Positions 23,944 through 33,349 of a stretch of 64,000 nt of DNA are shown piece by piece. Position 1 is the stretch's first letter. Every line of letters starts with the position of its first letter. A model generated the notes under the pieces. That model did no database searches, was not told the origin of the DNA, and was given only the letters and a program-made list of their open reading frames with translations. Source of the stretch: Lacibacter sp. H407 (lineage in GTDB: Bacteria; Bacteroidota; Bacteroidia; Chitinophagales; Chitinophagaceae). The stretch is from the NCBI RefSeq assembly GCF_037892605.1, contig NZ_JBBKTU010000001.1, positions 1,612,001-1,676,000 of the forward strand. The letters are read 5' to 3'. The position numbers were made by a program, and so were the translations under genes.

Positions 23944-25935
23944 ATGAAAATTAGTATAAGAATTCGGGTACTAAGGAAGGCAGCTATATTGGTTGCTTTT
24001 GTTGCAGTATGTTCACTCAGCTTTGCACAACAAAAAAATGCAATCATTCCAAATAGTAAAAAGATCAGCACCGATTTATTCGGTTTGTTTTTTGAAGACA
24101 TCAACTATGCAGCCGATGGAGGTTTATATGCAGAGCAGGTGCAAAACAGATCGTTCGAATACAATCCAACTGAACGCAAAGAGTGGCATCCGCTTTCTTA
24201 TTGGGAATACATCACTACTGGTTTTTCATACGGAAGAATCAGTGTAGAGACAAACAATCCTGTTCACGCAAACAATCCACATTACATTGTTCTTGATGTA
24301 GAACATGTAGGCAAGGAAGAAAAATTTACAGGAGTTTCAGGTGTAGGCATTAAGAATTTCGGCTTTGAAGGAATGATTGTAAAGGCAAATGAACGCTACA
24401 ATTTTGCCATGCATGCACGGCAACTCAGTAAAGAACCTGTATCATTTACAATTACGTTGCAAACACCGCAAGGAAAAATACTTGCGGAAACAAAGCTGAC
24501 AACATCTTCCGTTGATTGGAAAAAATATACGGCTGTTTTAACGGCGAATCAAAGTCATGATACGGCGCAATTAGTGATACTCGCAACTACAAAAGGAAAA
24601 ACAGCAATTGATGTAGTGTCGCTGTTTCCTGAAAAAACATTTCGCAACAGGCCGAACGGACTACGAACAGATCTTGCACAATTACTGGCTGATATGAAAC
24701 CTGCGTTCATTCGCTTTCCCGGTGGATGTTTGGTGCATGGCGATGGTTTGGGAAATATGTATCGTTGGAAAAATACAATTGGTCCTATTGAAGAACGAAA
24801 AGCACAACGCAATATCTGGGGCTATCATCAAACAACAGGCATCGGTTATTTTGAATACTTCCAGTTCTGTGAAGATATCGGCGCCAAACCATTACCTGTT
24901 TTACCGGCTGCAGTCAGTTGCCAGAATTCAGGTGGCACATGGCGCATTGGTGGCACGGGTCAACGTGCATTGCCGATGGAAGAAATGCAGGAGTATATCC
25001 AGGAAGTATTGGATCTCATTGAATGGGCAAACGGACCTGTTACATCAACTTGGGGAGCAAAACGTGCAGCAGCAGGTCATCCTGCTCCATTCAATCTTGA
25101 ATATATTGGTATTGGAAATGAAGATAAGATCACACCTGAATTTGAACAGCGGTTTAAAATGATACATGATGCTGTAGAAGCAAAATATCCAAACATTATT
25201 CTTGTTGGTACAAGCGGACCTTTTCATTCGGGTGAAGATTTCGACAAAGGATGGGCTGTTGCCAATCAATTGAAAGTAGATATAATTGATGAACATTATT
25301 ATGTGCAGCCTGAATGGCTTATCAGCAATCAATACCGTTATGATGCTTACAATCGCAAAGCCAGCAAAGTTTATCTCGGTGAATATGCATCATGGGGGAA
25401 TAAATTATCGAATGCCATTGCCGAAGCGTTGTATATGACGGGGCTTGAACGCAATGGCGACATTGTAAGCATGGCATCGTATGCACCTCTGTTGGCAAAA
25501 GATAAGTTTACGCAGTGGAAAACAGATATGATCTTTTTCAACAACAACAGTTACTACCTGACACCGAATTATCATGTACAAAAAATGTTTTCTGCAAACG
25601 CTGGTGATTATTATGTTGACAAAGTGATCTCAAAAAACAATGCAGATTCATTGCTGGCAGGCTCTTGTGTGTACAATAGTAAAACCGGTGATATTATTCT
25701 CAAACTTGTGAATGGCGGAACAGCAGCACAAAAGTTTCAGATCAATCTTCCTGCTTTTCAGAAGTTAATTCCTGCGGCAAGCCTTACACAGCTAAGTGGA
25801 ATTGGAGCGGCAGAAAATTCATTTGTCAACAGCACTGCAATTGCACCTGTAACATCAATATTCAACATTAGTAAAAAATTCAATTACGAAACACCAGCTA
25901 TGTCGCTCACGGTGATTCGGATCAAAACAAAATAA
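23944..25935 (+). CDS. GH51 family alpha-L-arabinofuranosidase
   Basis: 663 residues with a signal peptide ending near S-F-A-Q. An N-terminal carbohydrate-binding-like region is followed by the GH51 barrel. The acid/base is E393 in G-N-E-D and the nucleophile is E480 in L-G-E-Y-A. The R-F-P-G-G-C block near residue 258 is typical. The enzyme releases alpha-L-arabinofuranose from arabinoxylan or arabinan. It lies in a cassette GH127-GH51-GH43-GH43 with gaps of 2, 8 and 44 bases. Family and catalytic residues are clear; fine substrate preference is not. Confidence 0.93.
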   Translation: MKISIRIRVLRKAAILVAFVAVCSLSFAQQKNAIIPNSKKISTDLFGLFFEDINYAADGGLYAEQVQNRSFEYNPTERKEWHPLSYWEYITTGFSYGRISVETNNPVHANNPHYIVLDVEHVGKEEKFTGVSGVGIKNFGFEGMIVKANERYNFAMHARQLSKEPVSFTITLQTPQGKILAETKLTTSSVDWKKYTAVLTANQSHDTAQLVILATTKGKTAIDVVSLFPEKTFRNRPNGLRTDLAQLLADMKPAFIRFPGGCLVHGDGLGNMYRWKNTIGPIEERKAQRNIWGYHQTTGIGYFEYFQFCEDIGAKPLPVLPAAVSCQNSGGTWRIGGTGQRALPMEEMQEYIQEVLDLIEWANGPVTSTWGAKRAAAGHPAPFNLEYIGIGNEDKITPEFEQRFKMIHDAVEAKYPNIILVGTSGPFHSGEDFDKGWAVANQLKVDIIDEHYYVQPEWLISNQYRYDAYNRKASKVYLGEYASWGNKLSNAIAEALYMTGLERNGDIVSMASYAPLLAKDKFTQWKTDMIFFNNNSYYLTPNYHVQKMFSANAGDYYVDKVISKNNADSLLAGSCVYNSKTGDIILKLVNGGTAAQKFQINLPAFQKLIPAASLTQLSGIGAAENSFVNSTAIAPVTSIFNISKKFNYETPAMSLTVIRIKTK

Positions 25936-25943
25936 AACCAAAC

Positions 25944-26897
25944 ATGAAAAAATTCTTATTTGCATCAGTTGCATGTTTCATAAGCACATTGTCTTTTGCA
26001 CAAAACCCCATCATTAAACACATGTTCACTGCTGATCCTTCGCCCATCGTACACAAGGGCACTTTATACTTATACACAGGTCATGATACTGCATCAGTAA
26101 CCGCTACCAATTATAAAATGCCCGACTGGCATGTATTTTCTACAACCGATATGAAGAACTGGAAAGATCATGGTGTACAGCTTTCACCGCAAACTTTTTC
26201 ATGGGCTACCGGCGATGCGTATGCGGCACAGTGTATTGAACGCAATGGAAAATTTTACTGGTTTGTTTCAACGTTTCATAAAAAGGACAGTGTGAGTAAT
26301 GGTGGTGCAGCCATTGGTGTTGCGGTGTCGGACAAGCCAACAGGACCGTTTAAAGATGCAATTGGAAAAGCACTTGTGATCAACGAAATGACAACAGATA
26401 AGAAACACGCATGGGATGATATTGACCCAACTGTAATGATCGATGATGACGGACAAGCCTACATGTACTGGGGCAACGGAAGTTGCAAGTGGGTAAAGCT
26501 GAAAGAAAACATGATTGAGCTGGATGGGCCTATCAATGTAGTAGCAATCAAAAATTTTATTGAAGGCCCCTGGATTTATAAACGTAACGGATGGTATTAC
26601 CTCGTGTATGCAAGTGCAGGTACGAAACCCGAAATGATTGAATACTGTATGGCCAAGAATGCAACGGGTCCTTGGGAATACAAAGGCATTATACAGGAAA
26701 ATGTACCGAATAGTTTTACTACACATCCGGGCATCATTGATTACAAAGGGAAATCCTATTTCTTTTATCATAACGGCACGTTACCAACCGGTGGCAGTTA
26801 CCGACGCTCCATTTGTGTGGACTACATGTATTACAACGAAGACGGAACCATTCAAAAAATTATTCAAACAACAGAAGGTGTGAAACCAGTCAAGTAA
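25944..26897 (+). CDS. GH43 family hydrolase (arabinofuranosidase or xylosidase)
   Basis: 317 residues, secreted, single five-bladed propeller domain. The three GH43 acidic residues are visible: D31 (A-D-P-S-P, base), D161 (D-I-D-P-T, pKa modulator) and E207 (I-E-G-P-W, acid). No accessory binding domain is present. Immediate coupling to the GH51 gene (8 bases) suggests action on arabinoxylan or arabino-oligosaccharides. The subfamily cannot be fixed by eye. Confidence 0.9.
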   Translation: MKKFLFASVACFISTLSFAQNPIIKHMFTADPSPIVHKGTLYLYTGHDTASVTATNYKMPDWHVFSTTDMKNWKDHGVQLSPQTFSWATGDAYAAQCIERNGKFYWFVSTFHKKDSVSNGGAAIGVAVSDKPTGPFKDAIGKALVINEMTTDKKHAWDDIDPTVMIDDDGQAYMYWGNGSCKWVKLKENMIELDGPINVVAIKNFIEGPWIYKRNGWYYLVYASAGTKPEMIEYCMAKNATGPWEYKGIIQENVPNSFTTHPGIIDYKGKSYFFYHNGTLPTGGSYRRSICVDYMYYNEDGTIQKIIQTTEGVKPVK

Positions 26898-26941
26898 TTA
26901 AAGATTAACAGCATAACTTTTTAAAGCTACCAGTTGAAACG

Positions 26942-28513
26942 ATGAAGAAGTATTTAGTTATAACAGGATTATCGATTTGCATGATTGTTCATGTAACTGC
27001 ACAAACAAAACAGGCAATCAACCCCGTTATTCATGCAGATGTGCCGGACATGGCCATGATAAGAGTGGGCAACAATTACTATATGAGCAGTACTACCATG
27101 CACATGAGTCCGGGCGTGCCGATTATGAAATCAACTGATCTTGTAAACTGGAAGTTGATCGGCTATACGTATGATACATTGGTGAGCAATGATGATATGA
27201 ATCTGGAGAATGGAAAATCTACTTATGGCCGGGGTTCATGGGCCAGCAGCATCCGTTACCACAAAGGCACATACTATGTTTCGACATTTGCGGCTACAAG
27301 TGGTAAAACACATGTCTACTCAACAAAAAATATTGAGAAGGGCCCTTGGAAGCATGTTTCATTTCAACCAAGCCTTCATGATCATTCGTTGTTTTTTGAT
27401 GATGATGGCAAAGTTTATATGCTGTATGGCAACCATAAACTCACGTTGGTTGAATTGAATGAAGATGTATCCGGTATTAAACCAGGTGGCTTTAATCAAG
27501 TGGTGGTAGAAAATGCAAGTGCGCCCAGCGAAAAAGTTGCAAAAAGTAATTTAGGAGAAGGCTCACAATTGTTTAAAGTAAACGGTAAGTATTATCTCTT
27601 CAATATCACCTGGCCAAGAGGCGGCATGCGTACAGTAGTGATTCATCGTGCGGATAAATTAACCGGTCCATGGGAAGGAAGAGTTGCGTTACAGGATCTC
27701 GGCGTTGCACAAGGTGGATTGATCGATATGCCTGATGGCAGATGGTTTTCTTATCTGTTTCGTGATAATGGTGCAGTAGGTCGTATTCCATATCTGGTTC
27801 CTGTGAAATGGGAAGATGGCTGGCCGGTATTAGGTGAAAATGGAAAAGTACCTGCAACACTCAACTTACCAGCAAGCAAAGGTTTGATTCCGGGTATTGT
27901 TGTTTCCGATGAATTCAATCGAAAAAAAGGAGAAGCTGCTCTTCCGCTCGCTTGGCAATGGAATCATAATCCTGATAACAGTTTGTGGTCGCTCAAAGCA
28001 CGGAAAGGTTTTTTACGATTAACAACCGGCAGAGTTGACACAAGTTTTTTATCAGCAAAAAACTCGTTAACACAACGCACCATTGGTCCTGTTTGTACAG
28101 GTACAACTTCACTGGATGTTTCAAACATGAAAGATGGTGATTTTGCAGGGCTTGGCCTTTTACAAAAGAACTATGGCCTGGTGGGTGTGAGAGTTAATGG
28201 CGGAAGTAAAATGATCGTGATGATCAATGCAAGTACCGGAAAGCCTGTTGAAGTTGAAAACATTCCAATCAATCAATCAACAGTTTACTTTAAAGCCGAA
28301 TGCAATTTTACTGACAGAAAAGATGTAGCCAATTTCTTTTACAGCCTTGATGGAAAAAGCTGGAAGTCTATTGGAACACAATTAAAGATGACCTACACCC
28401 TTCCGCATTTTATGGGTTATCGTTTTACGTTGTTCAATTATGCAACAAAAGAAACAGGAGGGTTTGCTGACTTTGATTATTTCAGGATCAGTGATTCAAT
28501 TACCGGGAATTAA
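26942..28513 (+). CDS. GH43 family beta-xylosidase/arabinofuranosidase with C-terminal beta-sandwich (GH43_12-like)
   Basis: 523 residues, secreted. The propeller begins A-D-V-P-D (D33 or D36 as base) followed by the S-T-T-M-H-M-S-P-G block characteristic of the GH43_12 kind. L-G-E-G-S supplies the likely acid. Residues about 320-520 form the XynB C-terminal-like (DUF1349) beta-sandwich that shapes the active-site pocket in xylosidases. It differs clearly from the other two GH43 proteins here. The likely role is release of terminal xylose or arabinose from xylo-oligosaccharides in the periplasm. Confidence 0.88.
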   Translation: MKKYLVITGLSICMIVHVTAQTKQAINPVIHADVPDMAMIRVGNNYYMSSTTMHMSPGVPIMKSTDLVNWKLIGYTYDTLVSNDDMNLENGKSTYGRGSWASSIRYHKGTYYVSTFAATSGKTHVYSTKNIEKGPWKHVSFQPSLHDHSLFFDDDGKVYMLYGNHKLTLVELNEDVSGIKPGGFNQVVVENASAPSEKVAKSNLGEGSQLFKVNGKYYLFNITWPRGGMRTVVIHRADKLTGPWEGRVALQDLGVAQGGLIDMPDGRWFSYLFRDNGAVGRIPYLVPVKWEDGWPVLGENGKVPATLNLPASKGLIPGIVVSDEFNRKKGEAALPLAWQWNHNPDNSLWSLKARKGFLRLTTGRVDTSFLSAKNSLTQRTIGPVCTGTTSLDVSNMKDGDFAGLGLLQKNYGLVGVRVNGGSKMIVMINASTGKPVEVENIPINQSTVYFKAECNFTDRKDVANFFYSLDGKSWKSIGTQLKMTYTLPHFMGYRFTLFNYATKETGGFADFDYFRISDSITGN

Positions 28514-28555
28514 GTAAGTACAAAAAACATAAACGATTTGTAAACAAGAAATAAC

Positions 28556-29353
28556 ATGAACCGGAAACAAATTTTCATTGGCCTCTTATCGTTTTTTTTA
28601 ACCGGGTATGGTACTGCACAAAATTCAGGCAGTTGGAATGGAAAACAAGCTGCCGTTGTTATTACCTACGATGATGCGATTGATGAACATTTGGATAATG
28701 CGATTCCTGTGTTGGATTCATTGCAGTTAAAAGCATCGTTTTATGTCACTGCTTTTGCTGAGTCAACAAAACGGCGATTGACAGAATGGAAAGCCCTTGC
28801 AGTAAAAGGACATGAGTTGGGTAACCATACACTTTATCACCCCTGCATAGGTGGTGTTGGGCGTGAATGGGTGAAGCCCGATTATGATCTTAGCAACTAT
28901 ACTGTGCAACGAATGATAGATGAAGTTCGTATGACGAATACATTCCTTCAATCACTCGATGGCAAAACCAAACGAACTTTTGCATTTACATGTGGCGATA
29001 CAAAAGCAGGTGGCATTGATTTCAGCAAAGACATTCAACGGGATTTTGTTGCCATGCGAAGTGTACGGAATGAAATGCACAAGCTGAACGAGGTAAACCT
29101 GGCTGATGTTGATTGTTACATGGTGAATAATCATACTGCTGAACAAATGATTCAATGGGTAAAGAAAGCAAAGGAAACCAATTCACTGCTGGTGATTCTT
29201 TTTCATGGTGTTGGTGGCGGTAACGGTTTGAATGTATCGATTGAAGAGCACCGGAAATTTTTACGCTATCTCAAACAACAGGAAAAAGAACTCTGGATCG
29301 CTACCATGATCGATGTAGCAGAATATGTAAAACAAAAACAGCAATCGAAATAG
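28556..29353 (+). CDS. CE4 family polysaccharide deacetylase (NodB domain)
   Basis: 265 residues, secreted (signal to about 22). The CE4 motifs are clear: T-Y-D39-D40-A (base and metal Asp) and H91-x-x-x-H95 (metal His pair, in N-H-T-L-Y-H). A third motif, L-F-H-G-V-G-G, is near the C-terminus. CE4 includes acetyl xylan esterases as well as chitin and peptidoglycan deacetylases. The hemicellulase context favours acetyl xylan. Confidence 0.85.
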   Translation: MNRKQIFIGLLSFFLTGYGTAQNSGSWNGKQAAVVITYDDAIDEHLDNAIPVLDSLQLKASFYVTAFAESTKRRLTEWKALAVKGHELGNHTLYHPCIGGVGREWVKPDYDLSNYTVQRMIDEVRMTNTFLQSLDGKTKRTFAFTCGDTKAGGIDFSKDIQRDFVAMRSVRNEMHKLNEVNLADVDCYMVNNHTAEQMIQWVKKAKETNSLLVILFHGVGGGNGLNVSIEEHRKFLRYLKQQEKELWIATMIDVAEYVKQKQQSK

Positions 29354-29401
29354 TGGTCGGTGAGGACACCGACCACGGCAGGCAAAACAACAATCGAAAT
29401 A
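29342..29401. repeat. REP-like palindrome flanked by 11-bp direct repeats
   Basis: GTGGTCGGTG at 29353-29362 pairs perfectly with CACCGACCAC at 29367-29376 around the loop AGGA. The hairpin overlaps the stop codon of the CE4 gene by one base. CAATCGAAATA occurs at 29342-29352, immediately before the hairpin, and again at 29391-29401, with the two copies 49 bases apart. The GC-rich stem stands out from the A/T-rich spacers. The layout could be a small palindromic repeat inserted with duplication of host sequence, or a cotranscribed hairpin. Confidence 0.6.
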
Positions 29402-29411
29402 ACAAATAACT

Positions 29412-30758
29412 ATGCGTATACATTCATTCCTTCTCACAGTAGCAATAATGTTGCTTAGCATTGCAGAGTTACAGGCACAAAATCCTTTTATTACCAATCA
29501 GTTTACTGCCGATCCTTCTGCACGTGTATTTGGCGACAGGGTATTTGTTTTTCCTTCGCATGATATTCTTGCACAGGAAGGCAAAGGTCGTGTCGGTTGG
29601 TTTTGTATGGAAGATTATCATACATTCTCATCAACCAATCTCACCGACTGGACCGATCATGGCGTGATCGTTACACAAAATAAAGTGCCTTGGGTTCGTC
29701 CTGATAGTTACAGCATGTGGGCGCCCGATTGTATTGAACGGAATGGGAAATATTATTTCTATTTCCCGACAGCAGCGAAAGATACTGTTGCGTATGGGCG
29801 TGGCTTTACCATTGGTGTGGCCGTGGCTGATAAACCGGAAGGTCCTTATGTTCCGCAAGCAACACCCATTGCAGGTGTGAGAGGGATTGATCCCAATGTT
29901 TTTATTGATAAAGACGGACAAGCGTATCTCTACTGGTCTGCAGGAAATATTTATGGCGCCAAATTAAAAGCAAATATGCTGGAGCTTGATTCAGAAGTGA
30001 AGATATTGGGTGAGTTGCCAACAAAAGGATTAAAAGAAGGTCCGTTTGTATTTGAACGTAATGGAATTTATTACATGACCTATCCGCATGTTGAAAATAA
30101 AATCGAACGGCTGGAATATGCCATCGGCACAAATCCGCTTGGGCCATTTAAGATTGTTGGTGCCATTATGGATGAATCACCAACGGGCTGCTGGACCAAC
30201 CATCACTCGATCATTGAGTTCAAAAAGCAATGGTATTTGTTTTATCATCACAACGATTATTCACCCAAGTTTGATAAAGCCCGTTCGATCCGTTTAGATA
30301 GTTTGTCGTTTAATGCAGATGGAACTATTCAAAAAGTAATTCCTACATTACGTGGTGTTGGCGTAACCGCTGCCAACAAACAAATTCAGATCGATCGCTA
30401 TACTCAACTGAGTGAACAGGGAACATCGATTGTATTTCTTGATACACTCAACACATTCAAAGGATGGAAAACCATCTTCAACGGTGCAGGTGCATGGCTG
30501 CAGTACAACAGTGTTGATTTTGGGAGCAAACCATTGAAAACAGTTTCAGTAAATGCAATTTCAACTGATGGAGGTGTGTTGCAACTTCGTGCCAATAGTA
30601 TCACCGGACCTGTAATTGCTGAACTTCGTATTGCAAAAAGCAATGAATGGAAGTTGACCAAAGCAACCGTGCTGAAAACACAAACAGGTGTTCAAAATCT
30701 GTTTGTTGTTTCAAAAGATGGAAAGCAGGTGGAAGTTGATTGGATCAGTTTTGAATAA
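29412..30758 (+). CDS. GH43 family hydrolase with C-terminal CBM6-like domain
   Basis: 448 residues, secreted. Catalytic acids are D34 (A-D-P-S-A), D160 (G-I-D-P-N) and E209 (K-E-G-P-F). Residues about 320-448 form a beta-sandwich with CBM6 features (L-Q-Y-N-S-V-D-F-G, then V-E-V-D-W-I-S-F at the C-terminus). This module typically binds xylan or arabinoxylan chains. It is the third GH43 gene in 5 kb and the last hydrolase of the left cluster. It is likely an arabinofuranosidase or xylosidase. Confidence 0.88.
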   Translation: MRIHSFLLTVAIMLLSIAELQAQNPFITNQFTADPSARVFGDRVFVFPSHDILAQEGKGRVGWFCMEDYHTFSSTNLTDWTDHGVIVTQNKVPWVRPDSYSMWAPDCIERNGKYYFYFPTAAKDTVAYGRGFTIGVAVADKPEGPYVPQATPIAGVRGIDPNVFIDKDGQAYLYWSAGNIYGAKLKANMLELDSEVKILGELPTKGLKEGPFVFERNGIYYMTYPHVENKIERLEYAIGTNPLGPFKIVGAIMDESPTGCWTNHHSIIEFKKQWYLFYHHNDYSPKFDKARSIRLDSLSFNADGTIQKVIPTLRGVGVTAANKQIQIDRYTQLSEQGTSIVFLDTLNTFKGWKTIFNGAGAWLQYNSVDFGSKPLKTVSVNAISTDGGVLQLRANSITGPVIAELRIAKSNEWKLTKATVLKTQTGVQNLFVVSKDGKQVEVDWISFE

Positions 30759-30814
30759 TCCGTTCTCAGAACAAGTCAAATGCAATCATTCTATAACGAT
30801 TTAAAACGTTTCAG

Positions 30815-31939
30815 ATGGAACACAACACAACTAAATCCAGAAGAGCATTTCTTTATCAGTTAAGCCTGGCAGGATTGAGTATCCCCCTGGCTTCTTCCAC
30901 CTTTGCTGATGAACAAAAACAAACAACCATGCAACAAAAGAAAGAAGGTAAGCTCGGTATTGCGTTAGTGGGTCTTGGCGGTTATGCAGGCGGGCAATTG
31001 GCTCCTGCATTGCAGCAAACTGAACATTGTTATCTCGCCGGTATTGTAACGGGTACTCCTTCTAAAATTCCTGTATGGAAAGAGAAGTATAATATTCCGG
31101 ATAAGAATATTTACAACTACGATAATTATGATTCAATCAAAGACAATCCTGATATTGATATCATCTATGTTGTATTGCCCAACAGTATGCATGCAGAATA
31201 TGTCATCCGTGGTTTTGCAGCGGGTAAACATGTGATCTGTGAAAAGCCAATGGCACTTACTGTAGCTGATTGTGATAAAATGATTGCTGCATCAAAGAAA
31301 GCAGGTAAACAATTATCCGTTGGTTATCGTTTACAATTTGAGCCACACAATTTAGAAATGATGCGATTGGGTACAACAAAAGTTTATGGCGATATTAAAA
31401 AAATGACAGCGGGTTTTGGTTTTATGATCGGCGATCCAACACAATGGCGGTTGAAAAAAGATTTAGCCGGCGGTGGCCCCATGCAGGATCTCGGTATTTA
31501 TTGTGTTCAGGGTTTGTGCTACACAACCGGTATGATTCCTGTTTCTGTTACAGCACAGGAGGGGCCGAAAACAATAGCAGATAAATTCAAAGAGGTAGAA
31601 CAATCGTTGAAATGGCAATTTGAAATGCCGAACGGTTTAATGGCTGAAGGAGAAGCAAGCTATGGAAGCAACATGAACTTTTTGAGAGCAGAAGCAGAGA
31701 AAGGAATGTTTGAATTATCGCCTGCTTATAACTATGGCGGATTAAGAGGCAAAACACCTGAAGGTCCCATGAATTTTACAAATATCAATCAGCAGGCGAA
31801 ACAAATGGATGCGATGGCTTTATCAATGATGAAAAATCAACCATCGATTGCTTCCGGTGAAATGGGAAGAAGAGATGTGAAACTGATCACCTCCGTTTAT
31901 GAGGCAATGGCAACCGGTAAAAAAATAAAAATTCAGTAA
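30815..31939 (+). CDS. GFOR-like Gfo/Idh/MocA oxidoreductase with Tat signal
   Basis: 374 residues. The N-terminus S-R-R-A-F-L-Y-Q followed by a hydrophobic stretch is a twin-arginine signal, suggesting export as a folded, cofactor-loaded enzyme. The Rossmann motif G-L-G-G-Y-A starts near 50, E143-K-P is the family signature, and G-G-G-P-M-Q-D-L-G-I-Y closely resembles Zymomonas glucose-fructose oxidoreductase. That enzyme and Caulobacter aldose-aldose oxidoreductase hold NADP tightly and convert one sugar to a lactone while reducing another. A periplasmic aldose oxidation is therefore plausible here. The gene ends at a bidirectional terminator that closes the 32-kb gene run. The true substrate is unknown. 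Confidence 0.83.
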   Translation: MEHNTTKSRRAFLYQLSLAGLSIPLASSTFADEQKQTTMQQKKEGKLGIALVGLGGYAGGQLAPALQQTEHCYLAGIVTGTPSKIPVWKEKYNIPDKNIYNYDNYDSIKDNPDIDIIYVVLPNSMHAEYVIRGFAAGKHVICEKPMALTVADCDKMIAASKKAGKQLSVGYRLQFEPHNLEMMRLGTTKVYGDIKKMTAGFGFMIGDPTQWRLKKDLAGGGPMQDLGIYCVQGLCYTTGMIPVSVTAQEGPKTIADKFKEVEQSLKWQFEMPNGLMAEGEASYGSNMNFLRAEAEKGMFELSPAYNYGGLRGKTPEGPMNFTNINQQAKQMDAMALSMMKNQPSIASGEMGRRDVKLITSVYEAMATGKKIKIQ

Positions 31940-31954
31940 CTGTATATGTTCGTT

Positions 31955-32000
31955 AAAAAAAATCCTGTAGCAATCGAATTCGCTACAGGATTTTTTTATC
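31955..32000. terminator. Bidirectional rho-independent terminator
   Basis: AATCCTGTAGC at 31961-31971 pairs with GCTACAGGATT at 31982-31992 around a 10-base loop. It is flanked by an A run on the left and a T run on the right, so it can work for both strands. It lies between the convergent GFOR-like gene and the minus-strand dehydratase gene. Confidence 0.9.
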
Positions 32001-32023
32001 TGTTAGAATTTCTTTTCAACTGG

Positions 32024-33304
32024 TTATTCAAAAAACGGCACGTTTGGCACTGCATATTTTTTCATGGCTGTTTCATTAATATCTACACCTATACCTGGCT
32101 TCTCCGATAATGTGATGTAACTGTCTTTCACCCACTCACCATCATACGTTACAATTTCTTTGAACATAGGATTGGTGTGGAAATACGATTGCCATTCCAA
32201 TATCAAAAAGTTGGGAACTGATGCACAAACATGTGCGGCAGCCATTGCACCAAGGAACGATGCCACCATGTGTGGAGCAAACGGCGTGTAATACAAATTG
32301 GCAAGGTTGGCAATACGTTGACCTTCACCAAGTCCACCAGCCTTTTGCAGATCAGGCATCACAATATCAACCGCCCCTATTTCAAGCATGCGTCTGAAAC
32401 CATAAGCCAGATAATGATTTTCTCCTGCACAAATAGGTGTACTCGTACTTTCTGTTATTAATTTATATGCCTCCACGTTTTCAGCAGGAATCGGTTCTTC
32501 CAACCACATTAAATTCAGTGGTTCCAATCGTTTTGCTACTGCCTGTGCTGTAACAGCATCATAACGGCCATGCATATCCACACAGATGTCAATGTTTGGT
32601 CCAACTGCTTCTCTTGCTGCTGCTATCTGATCGTACATACGTTGCAGTTCCATAGGACTTGCCGTCCAGTTGTACGCATCATATTTATTGGGATCATTTG
32701 CCTGGTCGAGATCAAACTTAATAGCGTTGAAACCCATCTTTTTTGAATTCAATGCAGCTTCTGCAAAATCTTTTGGCGTTGGTAAATTGCGTTGATACAA
32801 AGCCGTATCGCAATACACTCTTATTTTATCACGAAATTTTCCGCCGAGTAATTGATACACAGGAATGTTCAATGCTTTACCTGCAAGATCCCATAACGCA
32901 GTTTCAATGGCTGATAAAACAGCAATATACATACCCGCCTGTGCGCCTTGAAAAAAACCACCTTTGCGGATATCTTCAAACAAACGGTGCACATTCAACG
33001 GACTTTTTCCTCTTAATCGAAATCCAAAATTTTTCACCAGATGATACGTGCCGGGAACAGCATCCACTCCTTCACCCACACCATAAATATCCTGGTTGGT
33101 ATAAATTTTTACAAACAGGCTTCCACGTATGTAACCACATTTGATGTCTGTAATTTTGAGATCAGATGGAGCTGATGGTTTGGGTGTACGATCAACTGCA
33201 TCTTTGTAGCCTTCACCAAAAGCCTGTATAGAAGCAAGTGGCATCAATGCCGATGCAAGTGCAGCTTTTGATAAAAATGATCTGCGTGAATTATTATTCT
33301 TCAT
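32024..33304 (-). CDS. Tat-exported enolase-superfamily sugar-acid dehydratase (galactonate dehydratase-like)
   Basis: 426 residues. The N-terminus has a Tat-type motif S-R-R-S-F-L-S-K and a hydrophobic Ala/Leu stretch. The MR/MLE barrel shows metal ligands D243, E269 and E295, plus H245, H345 and E370. The spacings between them are, to my recollection, those of E. coli D-galactonate dehydratase. The family removes water from aldonates to give 2-keto-3-deoxy acids. Which aldonate is used (galactonate, gluconate, or a pentonate) cannot be read by eye. Export would be unusual, since the best-known members are cytoplasmic. It is the last gene of the minus-strand unit after AraC. Confidence 0.83.
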   Translation of the reverse strand: MKNNNSRRSFLSKAALASALMPLASIQAFGEGYKDAVDRTPKPSAPSDLKITDIKCGYIRGSLFVKIYTNQDIYGVGEGVDAVPGTYHLVKNFGFRLRGKSPLNVHRLFEDIRKGGFFQGAQAGMYIAVLSAIETALWDLAGKALNIPVYQLLGGKFRDKIRVYCDTALYQRNLPTPKDFAEAALNSKKMGFNAIKFDLDQANDPNKYDAYNWTASPMELQRMYDQIAAAREAVGPNIDICVDMHGRYDAVTAQAVAKRLEPLNLMWLEEPIPAENVEAYKLITESTSTPICAGENHYLAYGFRRMLEIGAVDIVMPDLQKAGGLGEGQRIANLANLYYTPFAPHMVASFLGAMAAAHVCASVPNFLILEWQSYFHTNPMFKEIVTYDGEWVKDSYITLSEKPGIGVDINETAMKKYAVPNVPFFE

Positions 33305-33349
33305 GTAATATATTTTTAGGTAGTGAGTGAATCGATTGTTGAATAGATG

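Noticed and set aside
26268-26771. Open frame of 167 codons on the minus strand
   Set aside because: It is the antisense shadow of a GH43 gene with intact catalytic residues on the plus strand.
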